In this document: positions 29,023 to 41,000 of the stretch, in pieces | Layout: every line of letters starts with the position of its first letter | How positions within the stretch are numbered: position 1 is the first letter of the stretch | Assembly: GCA_963210315.1 (NCBI GenBank) | Contig: OY723251.1 | Location: 62,001 to 126,000, forward strand | Direction: 5' to 3' | DNA: 64,000 nucleotides | DNA from: Rhynchopus euleeides | Taxonomy: Eukaryota; Euglenozoa; Diplonemea; Diplonemida; Diplonemidae | Translations under genes and position numbers: made by a program | The notes under the pieces: generated by a model | What the model was told of the DNA's origin: nothing | The model's input: only the letters and a program-made list of their open reading frames with translations | Database searches by the model: none

Positions 29023-32000
29023 TCACAGGGCGAGCACTGCGACCGCCACAGCCGCCAGGATGCTGAGCCACACGCTCGGCACGGACAGCCCGCCTGCCAT
29101 CGGGGGCAGGACCACGCCAGGCACAGGGGGGAATGTCACCGGCGGAATCGGGGTGGCAGGTGCGGGTGTCGGAGGCGGCGGGACCGGGGTCGGGGGCGAG
29201 GGTGTCGGGGGCGGGGTGGCGGGCGGCACCGCTGTCGGTCCCGGGGGTGTGGGTGTGGAGGGCGCCTGTGTCGGCACCGGTGTGGCCGGGGCCGGGGTGC
29301 TCGGGATGGGGGTGTCCGGGTTGCCCACAGCCAGGGAGGCGACAGACGCCGTGGCAGCCGCGAAGGGGGAGCTCGTCGCGCCCGGCGGCAGCGACTTCAG
29401 CACACTGGTCGGGCTGGCCAGGTCCTCCACGATGGCCGTCGCGACGGCGGTCGACACCTCGGCCACGTTCACCGCCACCGCCGTCACAATCTCGAACTCC
29501 GCCACAGCCTCCAGCCCCGCCAGCGCGAAGAAGGAGCGGAACCCGACGGCGGCCTGCCTGTCGTTTGTCCCGTTCGTCCCGTTGCCGCCGTTCGGGGACG
29601 GGGTGGGGGGTGCTGCCGTCGGCGGGGCCGGCGTCACAGTCATGTCTGTGCAGATCGACGAGTTCGCCTTGTCCTGCAGGGTGATGGCGCCGCCGCCGGC
29701 CTTCGCGCACAGCCACTTCAGGAAGGCGTTCGTGATGACGGGGTTCTTCTTCTTCAGCAGCTTCAGCATGTTCGCCTCCGCCGACGCCTTCGAGATCTTC
29801 CCGATAAAGTCCTTCACCGCCGCGACGCTCTCGAACGCCGTCCCCATCGACAGCCCGCTCACTGTGATCGGCGGTGCCGGCGGCGGCGGGGCGCTCGTGT
29901 TGACAGACCCGTCCGTCGGGAACTCCACGGGGAACTGCAGCGTCACTGTCTTCCCCTGGCACGCCCCGAGCACGTCCTTCCTCCCGCTCGCGCACACCAC
30001 CGTCAGCTGCATCTGCGTGCACGACCCCGTCACCCACAGGCGGTCCAGCTCTGTCCACCCGCGAGTGAAGCTGTAGGTCGGGGGCACGATGTAGCTCAGG
30101 CTCCCGTCCGCCCGCTTGTAGGCGAAGTACGCCGCGTGCGTCGCGTCCAGGCACTCCCCGCGCACGCTCAGCATCGACGAGGAGTCGGCCCGCACCGCGT
30201 CTCCCATCACGTCCACCACGCTCGCCCTCACCGCAAATAGCGTCTCTGGCATCGGCCTGAACATGGTCGACTTGCACACCGTCCCCATGCACGACCAGTG
30301 GCTGCCGCCCGGCCGCACCGCCACCGTCTCCTGCATGTTCATCTCGTACAGGAAGGCGTCGTCGCGCCTCCGGAGCGTGTTCGCCATGTTCGTCGTCACG
30401 GCCCCCTGCGACCACGCGTAGTCGAGCGCGTTCGTCGTCAGCATGAAGCGTGCCAGCCCTGGGCGCGCCGCCCCAATCCGCCCGTACGACACGTCCTCGA
30501 ACTTCGCCCCCCCCTTGCGCAGCTTGAACACGAACGCGTCCAGCGCCCACCCGGACGACGCCCCGGGCGAGCACGCCGGCAGCCCGGAGATGCTGCGCTT
30601 GTTCCCGTTCGACGCCCACTTGCACTGCGCCCCTGCGATGTCGACGCACGTCTCCTTGATCCACATCCCGTTGCTGCCGTAGTCGATGTTCTTGCACGGG
30701 ACGGCCATGGGGCGCACCTGCACCTCCGCCCCGCTCCCCTTGTCCTCCGGGTGCTCTACCTGCACCCCGTCCATCCCGACCGCCTTCACCTTGATGGTGA
30801 TGTTGTACCCGTACCCCCACGACGCGGGGTGCGCCGCACCCGCCATCATAGGCCGCCCCGCGTGCGTGTCAACACCGGGCCGCGCCCCGAACGGCGCACC
30901 GCCCACGCCGAGCGGCACCCACCCCTCGTTCGCCTCCTCGATCATCTCCGCCAGCGCCTTGGGCGTCCCGGGGGGCGGCTTGCGGCACATCGGGCGCGGC
31001 GGCGTCCACTTCTTCATCGGCGGGTTCATGTCGTCCGCGTCCGGCGCCTCCGTCGTCGCGTTCCTGCTCGCATCCTTCGCCTCCATCGCGTCGTCGTCGC
31101 ACTCCACCCCGATCTTGGCGAGTGCGACAAGACGTGCCGCCCGCCGCACGAAGTACAGCGGGCCCATCCCCGTGAAGGAGGGGCCGAACGCGGACAGCGC
31201 TGCCGGCGCCCCCGTCACCGACACCGGGGCCTCCACCACAGCCTTGAAGGTCCACCCGTCGTGCTTGCACGCCGCACCCACGGCAAGCTCCCCCATCTTC
31301 CCGAGCGCCTCGCACTCGGGCGAACGCGTCGTCTGGTTCGACCGGATCTGGAAGGTGACCAGGCCCCCCTTCGCCACCCCCGTCAGGGTGAAGGAGACGG
31401 TCGACCCGTTCGCGGTGCGCGTCCCCGTCAGGCTCACGCTCATGTGGTTGTCCCCGGACACAACAGCCCCGTCCGTCCCGACCACCCCGAAGGTGACGCT
31501 CGACCCGATACCGGTCACAGCAGCCGGCTTCCCCTCCCACGTGCGCCCCCACAGGCGGGAGAAGGCCGGGCGCCCGATCTTCAGGCCCCCCTCGTTCGGC
31601 GCCCCCATCACGCGCACTGCAGCACCCCCCTCCACAGTCACCTTCAGGTTCGCGTTCGGGGTCGTCGTCGTCCCTGCGCTCGTCGGGAACCCGCTGAACG
31701 CCCCCGACTTCACCACGCAGCTCCCGGCGTTGGGGAACACCCCCACCACCCACGCGTCGTCCCCGCCGGTCGACCCGCTCGGCACGTTCACGGGGCACGT
31801 CGTGGCGCTCACCCCGCCCGTCGTCGTCGTCGCCGCCCCGAAGCACTGGAAGCACCCCTCTGGGGTCATCTCCGTCGCGGCCAGCGTCACCACCGCCCCG
31901 CCCGTCCACGTCAGCCCGCCCAGCCCCGTGTACTTCTCCGTGCTGTCGTACGCCCGCACCCGCAGCGCCACCGACCGGTTGTACACGCTGTACGCCGTGT

Positions 32001-35000
32001 ACTGGCTGGACCCCGCCGCCCCCGCCACCTGCAGCGTCGGCGACGCGGCCCACCGCCACACGCTCAGCGTCGTCGGCGAGTACGACACCGTGAAGGACTG
32101 GTCCGTCGCATTCTGCGTCTTCAGCGACGCCGACGGCGACACCGTCACCGTGCACGCGCACGCCGCCGTCTGCCCGGCCGCAAGGCTCAGCAGGCGCAGG
32201 CGGAACGACGCCACGCCCGCCACGAACGTCGCGTTTGGCGACACCTCCGCCGTCCCGCACGACGACGCGCACGTCACCGACGCGTTCGCCGCCCCACGCG
32301 CCAGCGCAGACACAAACCACGACGAGTCACCCGCCGCAGCCCCGGGCGCCCGCCCGATCGCGTACGCCCGGAACGTGCACGCCCCGTCGCCCACAGCCAT
32401 CCCCGACGACGCGCAGCTCGCCCCCGTCGCCGTCGGGCTGTCCAGCGCCATCCGCACGGCCGACGTGGAGTAGTGCACCATCGGCGCCTTCTTCTCCCCG
32501 AAGAAGCTCGTCGTCGCCCCCGTCGCCCCCGACACCGAGAAGGACAGCGAGTACCGCACCGCCGGCTGGTTGCCCGACAGCTGCAGCGTCAGCGTCCCGG
32601 GCTTCCCCGACTTAGCCTCCACCAGCGGGACCGGCACGCCGTTGTGCACGCGCGACCCCTGCGACAGCGTCAGCACCGGCTGCCCGTACGTCAGCGACCC
32701 CAGCGTGTACGCGGGGTCGGACAGCACCGCCGTCGGGGCGCTCGGCACCGACCCCTGCACGTTCAGCAGCGCCGACGTCCGCCCCCCCGCCGCGCGCGTC
32801 TGGTACATGTGGTGCAGCGCGAACTCCGTCGGCCCGCCCACGGCGTACGAGCGGTCACCGAGCTCGTCCGCCGCATACACCTCGAACGACCACGTCGCCT
32901 TCGCGTCCTTCACCGCAAGCGTCTTCAGCATGTCCCGCTCGTAGTGGAACGCCGGGATCACGATGATCTGCGTCGCGTCCGTCAGCACCGTCAGCTGCTG
33001 CGACTTCCCGGCGAAGCTGACCCCGCACTTGTAGCACGCGCGCACGAAGAAGGCGCGCACCGTGGCGCTCCCGTCCACCGCGCTGACCGTGCGGCTCCCC
33101 GCGCTGGCCACAGGCGACGTGACGTACGTCCTGACGCCGCCCCCGTTCCCGGCACCCGCCAGCTTCGCGAAGGAGGCCGACCCCGTCCCCTCCCACGCGG
33201 GGATGTTGTTCCCGTCCACGCGCAGCGCCGTCAGCGCAAACGGCTTCCGCCGCCTCACCGCCACGTGCGGCACCCCCCCCAGCAGCCACGTCGTGGCGCA
33301 CGTCTTCACAGTGTACACCAGCGGCGACCCCGGGGTGTACATCGAGTATGCCCGCAGCGTGATGCTCCCAGTGCGGTCCGCCAGGCGCGCGTCCACCGCA
33401 GGCGCCTTCAGCCGGTAGTCCATCTGCACCGTGCACTTGCTGCACGGGCGCACGAAGAAGAAGCGCAGAGTCCCGCTCGACGCCCCCGACAGCGACGGCT
33501 TCTCCTTCGCGGCAAGGAACTCCGCTGCCGTCGCCGCGGCGCTGCACCCGGACGGCACGTTCCCGGCCCCGGCACGCGACGCCCCGTCCAGCATGAACCC
33601 GCCGTTCCCGTACCGCATCTGTGCCGCCACCGTCACGTCCGCCGACGACGGGGACCACACCGACCGCACCCACATCGTGCGCTGCCACGCGGACGCCCCG
33701 GACACCTCGTTCATCGCCCACTTCCCGGCGAAGCGCTGCACGTTCTCCACCTTCGCCGTGAACATGTCTCCGACACGGATCACCGACGTGGACGGGACCG
33801 TCTGCTCGTAGACCTCCGTCAGGTCCGGCGCCTGCCGCTGCACCTTGAAGGGCAGCGTCAGCTTCGTGCGGTCCGCAAAGATCGGCGTCGAGTCCGACGG
33901 GTCGCTCGACCCAGCCCCGAGCCCGTCCATGCATGTCGCCGCCGTCTTCCCGCTGTAGCACAGGTCCAGCTGCAGCGTGCACGACTCGCATTCCGCAGAC
34001 AGCACGTTCCACGCCACCCCGACCCCGCCGTTCGTCGTCACCGCCGTCCCGGTCGTCTCCGCCTGCACCCAGCTGCGTGCCAGCGTCCCCTCCAGCATCT
34101 TCGTCGTGTCCGACGCGAGCGACGGCGCCAGCTTGTGCACCGCCAGCGTCCCGCCGTCGTTGCACCCGGCCCAGCTGCGCTTCGACACCTTCACCAGGAT
34201 GTCCTTCGTGAAGGAGTAGGCACGCGTGCCCCCCACAGTCTTCACCATCGTCTGGATCGGGAACGGCACCCCGGCCACCGCGCCCCCGGCCCCGGCATAC
34301 GCCCAGTCCTTCCCGGGCAGGTCCGTCCCGTACGTCCGGTAGTTGTTCGTCGACGTCTGCAGGCGCCGCTTCGTCGGGCACTCGTCGTCCTGCGAGATCG
34401 TGGTCGCGACCTCCCACTGCGACAGCGCCTCCGTGCGCACCCACCGGTACTGGCTCGCCGTCGTGATGGTGGAGATCGCCCCAGTCGTGCCCCCGAGCAT
34501 CTTCGCCGCCACCTTCACCGTCGAGTTCGTCGTCACCTGGTCCCGCCCGTAGAAGGTGAAGGTGGTCGCCAGCCCGCTCGCCAGCGTCGTGTGGTTCACC
34601 GCCGCCCCCAGCGGCACGCTGTTGTTCATGGCCAGCGACAGCTGCGCCGTCGTCGACCCGGATGCAATCAGGTACTGCAGCCCCTGCGTCGTCGACAGCG
34701 TGTACTGGATGCGCGTGTCGTACGCCCAGAACCGCAGCGTCGTCGACGACACCGACGACACCGTGAAGTACGGGGCCACCTTGAAGGTGGCCGCCGTCCC
34801 GCCCCCGCACCCGGGCGACCCGTACGTCAGGTCCCCGCCCGCCGTGGCCAGCTCCAGCACCGTGCGGCGCGTCTGCGACGTCGGCGTGATCCACAGCGAC
34901 AGCGTCCTGCACAGCGCCGTCGTCGTCGCCTCGGCCGACCCGTCCCACGCAGACGCGCACACCTGGAACACCGCCTTCCGCACGGGGCTCTTGTCAACCG

Positions 35001-38000
35001 TCCCGGTCGCCGTCTGCCCGTACTTCAGCGACACCGACCCGACGCCGTTGCTCACTACAGCCTCGACGGTGCTCACCGGGCGCTGGCGCTCCGCAAGCAG
35101 CTTCAGGCTCCCGAACGTGTACGTGTTTGTCCCGATCGTCGGGAGGGTGCTCGGGTTGTACGCCGAGTCCAGCACAACGTCCGCGCTCGTCCACTTCTGG
35201 TTCGCAGACGAGTACGTCCACCCGGGGGCCGACCCCAGCGACGGGGTCGCCCCGGGGCCGCCGCCCGTCAGCACCGTCACGTTCCGCACCGTCGTGTCCA
35301 CCTTCTTCACCCCGGCTGCCGTCGTGTTCTCGAACTCCACCGTCACCTTGATCCCCGTCGCAGAGAACTCGGACACCGTCGCCGTGTAGTCGGTGCACAG
35401 GTCCACCGGCGTACCCGCGGCGCACAGCGACGTCACCCCCTCGACAGACAGCACCTTGATGGCCGTCGTCTCCCCGACGCCCGGAGGCGCCGGCGTCCCC
35501 GGCTGCGGCGTCGGCACCTCCACCTGCGCCAGGCTCACGGCAGCCCCGCACGTGTACGTCGTCGTCCCCGTCGGGCGCGACCCGACCATCGCAGACGGCC
35601 CGCTGGAGTACCGCCACCCGACGGACGTGAACTTCACGGTGAACTCCTCCAGCACCCCCGTCGCGGGCACCGTCCCGTTCCCGAAGAAGTACAGCTTCGG
35701 GAAGGACGCCACCGCCCCGGGCCCCATCCGCGCCCGCAGCACCGTGGTGTTCGACAGCATCCCGCTCTGCATCAGCTTGTACGTCGCCCCAAGCGGTGTC
35801 GACGACCCCGCCGTGTGCGACAGGTCCGACGAGTTCGTGTCCGTCCACACCCACCACCGCGGGTAGTACGCGCTCGACCCCGACACACCGTCCACACCCG
35901 CCGTCACCGACAGCGCAAACATCTCCGACTGCATCGCCCCCATGCGGTAGCCGACAGATGCGGCCGACGAGCACTGCAGCGCCACCACGTCCTCCGTCCA
36001 CGTCAGCGTCGCCACCCCGCGCTGCGTCCCGTCGACCTGCAGCTCGTACGACTCGGGGCCGGCGCCCCACGTCGTGTGGAACGAGAACTCGCACCGGTTG
36101 CACGGGATGTGCGGGCGCATCACCCACTGCGCACCCCACGCCGTCCCGGACAGCGCCTGCGTCGTGTACTTCGCCACCTCGCACACGGTCTTCCCGGACA
36201 CCGTCTTCTCGTACGCGCACCCGGACGCCCCGCCCGCCCCGGCAGGCATCATCGCCCCGTTCAGCTGCAGCATGTCGCGGTTCGACGCCCCGTTCGTCGG
36301 GGCCGGCCCGTGCACCAGCGCAAACACGTCGCCGTAGTGGAACTCGTCGTACACAAACGTCACCGCGTTCTCCGGGGACGTCACGTACGACCCGGGCTTC
36401 ACCGTCACCGTGATCCCCTCGCGCACCGTCGCCTGCCCCGTCGTCGTCACCTCCACCGTGCTGGCCGGGACGCGCACCGGCGTCACCAGCTTCGCCTTGA
36501 TCGTCGTCCGCGTCGCGTGCGCGAAGGAGAACTCGATGGTGCACCCGCCCGCAGACACGAACCGCGAGCACACGTTGTCAGACACGTACATCCGGAAGTC
36601 GATGGTGTAGACGCTGGTGTCCCCGAGGTTGCGGTTCAGCACCGCCCCGGCCATCAGCTCCGGGTGCGTCACGAAGGTCTCCGCCGTCTGGTAGTGCGCC
36701 AGCACCTTGTTCACCGTCGACCCCGACACCGACCCGGTCACCGTCCACCCGCGCACGGACCCGCCCACGCGCGGCAGCGCCACCCCGTTCCCGGCCCGCG
36801 GGGTGTACGCCAGCCGGTACGGCACCAGCGCCTCCAGGTACGACCCGGCCACCGCCGTCAGCGGCTGCGTGCCGGCCACCGCCACAAACGCCGGTGCCGG
36901 CACACGGTCCACCGCCAGCCCCTGCGCCACGTCGAGCGCCATCACGCTGTCCAGATCCACCGACGACAGCACCGGCCTGTCCACCCGCACCACGAAACGC
37001 GTCCAGTCCGTCTGCGAGTTCATCCCGTAGGTCGCGTTCAGGTACACCGTCCCCGTCGTCAGGTCCCCCGTCAGCGACGGGGTGAAGGTGAAGGTCTGCG
37101 TGCCCCCGAGGCTCCACGCCGCAGCGGACACCAGCGGCGGGGTCCCCACCGTCGACCCGAACGCCACCGTCACCTGCGGCGGGGCGCTCAGCGCCGTGTA
37201 GTTCACCCCGTAGTCGATCGCAGAGTACAGCAGCGACATCGTCCCGTTCGCCGCAAACTCGCTCGGCCCCTGGTACCGCGCCTGGAAGGTCAGCTTGCAC
37301 GGCAGCCCGTGCTGGCACACCTTGATGTAGCACGACGTCACCCCCGTCGACACGCACCCCGACGACGACATCGCCACGCCGGGGGCCGTCGCCGCCGCTT
37401 CCTGCCCGTCCACCATCAGCGCGTTCGGGGCGTGCTCCGCAACGTTCACCCACTGCGCTGGGGACACCAGCGCTGTCCCGCTCTGCGTCGTCGCCACAAA
37501 GCGCACACCGCACCCGAACATCGTGTTGCCCGGGCACGCGGACCGGTACTGCAGCGAGAAGCGCACCTGCCCCGCCTGCGTGAACTGCCGCAGCCCGTTG
37601 CTCTCCCACCCGTACACCGTGGCGTTCTGCTGGCTGCACGCACCCCCGATGTTCCACACCGTGAAGGACCCGGGGCTGGTGGAGGCACCCTCCCACCCGG
37701 CCTCCGCGCACTCCAGCCCGCTCGCGAAGCTCGACGCCTGCGGACACCGCTTCACCTCCACCGGGTACGACCCGAACGGCACGGCCGACCCGTCCGCCGT
37801 CGCCACCTGCACGTCGTACACCACGGTCGACCCCGACCGCAGCAGCGGCGTCCGCGACACCTTCCCGGTCACCGCGTCCGTCACCAGGCTCGCGTCCACC
37901 GCGCTCGCCCCGTACAACGCCTCCAGCGACGACGAGTACTGCATGAACTGCAGCGACGTGTTGTACACCAGCGTCGACGACACCGTCAGCTGCGAGGGCG

Positions 38001-41000
38001 TCCCCACCCCCGCAGAGTCCCGCCAGAACCCGCTGCCGCCGCCGTTCATGCTCGACCCGCGGTTGTACAGCTGGTACACCACCCCCTGCTTGCTCACGCG
38101 CGCCGCAGACGCGTTCGGCATGAACTGCGGCATCGCCTCACCCGCCTTGTACACGCACACCTTGTACTGCCCCGACGTCGGCTGGTACGACGCCGTCGGC
38201 AGCGCAAACGCCGACGCCGTCGTCGTCCCCCACGTCACCGACACCATCGCCGACGCGTTCGTCGTCCGGATCAGCTGGAACCAGTGCGGTGGCCCCGTCG
38301 AGCTCCCGGTCCCAACCTGCGTCGGGGTGGGGCACACCTGCGTGTCGTTTGCAATCGTCACCAGGTCCGTCGTGAACCCGGACGCCCCGTTCAGCGCCGA
38401 GCAGTTCGCCCCGGCCGCCGTCGATCCCCCGCACCAACTCGACACCGGCACCTGCACCGTCGACCCGTCCCACGAGCTCGTCGTCCGCACGTCGAACACA
38501 GTCAGGTTCGTCTTCGTCGACGCCACGTCCATCTCCAGGAAGGACGGGTGGGAGTGCAGGAAGTAGTCCGCCTGGGAGCTGGAGGCCAGCCGCAGCCACG
38601 GCTTCGGCGTCGTCAGGCTCGAGTGCACCACCTTGTAGCACACCACGTAGCTCCCCGGGGTCAGCGGGATGTGGAAGTAGGCCGGGATCTGCGTCGTCCC
38701 CGACGAGATTGTCGGGATGTAAGGGCAGTACGCCGTCCCCGCCGTGGTGTCTGCGTCCGAGCACGACCCCACGTTCGACGCCGAGCCCGCCGCCGGCGAC
38801 AGGCAGTCGACCGCCCCGGCGCTGTCCCAGCCCGACAGGTCGCCCCACGTCGCCTCCACGCTCGGGTCCTTCGGCACACGCCCCACCGGGGTGCGCGCCG
38901 CCACAAGCTTGAAGATGTTCCCTGTACGCAGCTCTGTCGCCACGCTGCTGTAGCTGTTGAAGCGGAACCCGGCCCCCGTGTTCACAGACGTCCCCGTCGC
39001 CGACGTCGGGTTCGACACGTAGCTCGTCGACGCCCCGGCAAGCGCCGTCGCGTCCGCCTTCGCCGTCGACGAGTACAGGCTCTTTGCGGGGCGCAGCGCA
39101 GAGTTCAGCGTCCACGACGCCACAAGCCCCTGCTCCGTCCGGAACCCGGGGCGCCCCGTCGCCGCCACCACCAGGTGCTGCCCCGACATCCCGATCGCCT
39201 CCTTCACCTCGACCCACCGCGCCTGTCCCGTCGGCCCGCTGATGCCCTGCTGGTAGAAGACGGTCCGCACACACACCTTGTACTGCGTGCGCGCGTCGCT
39301 CGTCACCGCAGGCAGCACAGTCCGCAGCTCCGCCACGTCGCTCGGCCCGTCCGCCGGCCCCAGGTTCGTCACACCCACAGCCGACGCCGTCGCACCGGGC
39401 TCCGTCCACACGTGGTTCGACGTGCCCCACTGCGACAGGTTCGACGTCCCCACGTGGCACCCGTGCGTCGCGTCCACGATCTTCGCCGCGTCCTTCCCGG
39501 GCGACGTGTCGAACACGTCCTGGCTCGCCGACGTGCTGCACCCGCCGCCCGCCGTCGGGGCGCACCGCACGAACTTCACCACCGTCAGCCCCTGGTTCGT
39601 CGGCTGGAACCCAGGGGTCACGTACCACCGCACCCCGTTGTCCAGCACCGTGTAGTCGTAGTCCGCCCTGTTGCTGCCCGGGCGCCACCACGACATCGCG
39701 TCCTCTGCCAGACGCCGCATCTGCACGCACAGCGAGTAGTTCCCCGGGGTGTGCGGGACCGTCAGGTAGAAGTCGACCAGGTTCGAGTTCCCGTCCGACA
39801 CAATGTTGAAGGAGGTCGTCGCCGCCGAGTAGATCTCCCCCTCCGAGCTCCCCGCCTGGTTGGTGCAGTGGTTGTTCTGCTCGCGTGCGTCGTGCAGCGT
39901 CAGCTTTGCGTAGAACAGCACCGACGACGCCACCGTCCCGGTCGTCACCTTCACCCGGAACCGCTTCAGCTCCCCGCCCACAAGCTTCTCCGTCTTGAGT
40001 GGAGGTGTCTGCAGCTGCAGCGGCGGCGCTGCCTTGACCTCAAACGTGTCGTTGAAGACGGCCCAGTTCGACGTACCCGCCTGCTTGTAGCACAGCTTGT
40101 AGAAGTTCTTCGACGCCTCGTTAGCGTTGTAGTCCGGAAGCACCAGCAGCCCTGCCACCGTCCCGGTCCCGCCCGTGTAGGTGTGGTCGTGCGGCACAAT
40201 GTCGTCGAACGGGTCCGGCGTCTTTGCCGCCAGCGCCGTCAGGTGCGGCTCCGTCGAGTTGCACGTCGACCCCTGGCACATCGTCATCACCGGGGCTGCC
40301 GTCATGCACGGCGTCACTGACGCGGAGTTGTAGTACAGCCCGGACTTCGCCGTCGTCCCCGCACCCGCGACCTGGCAGATCAGCGACAGGTGCGGGTCCG
40401 CCATGTGCTTCTCCTTCGGCCAGGTCCACGGGTTGATGTCGCACTGCCCCGCCACAGACACAAGCCGCATCACGTCACCCGAGTCCGGGCACCCGGTCGC
40501 GCAGTACCGCCGCGGCGCCACGATCAGCGACGACGTCGTGTCCGACACGATGAACAGCGCCTCCTGCCCCGCACGGTCCTCCGTCGACACCACGCTCAGC
40601 GTCGCCAGCGCGCTCGTCGTCGGCGTGTAGTACGTCGACGGCGACACCCACGCCCCGCGCTCCAGCACCGAGTCCGGCATCGGCTTCGTCGGGTCGTTCC
40701 ACGCCGTCCCAGGTGCCCCCGACGGGGAGATCTTCGCCCAGTTGAACCTCCCCAGACGGAAGCACACGATGTAGTTCTGGATCGCAGGGACGCTGAGGTA
40801 GAAGGCCACGTTCGTCGTCACCGCCACGTCCGCCTTCGACCCCGCGCAGATGCCGCTGTGCCACTCCGCCCCCTGGTTGTTGCACTCCACCATCCCGCCG
40901 TCGAGGCTCTCCGCCCCGTACAGGTAGGTCGGCTTGTAGGTGGGGTAGTCGCACGGCTTGTCGTACCGCACCAGGCGCACCGCGCTCCCCCGCACCTGCA

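Noticed and set aside
30298..40320. A 3,340-codon open frame on the plus strand opposite the surface-protein gene
   Set aside because: Its composition is Arg/His/Pro-dominated with no domain. It arises because the real gene's codon bias avoids TTA, CTA and TCA, leaving few antisense stops.
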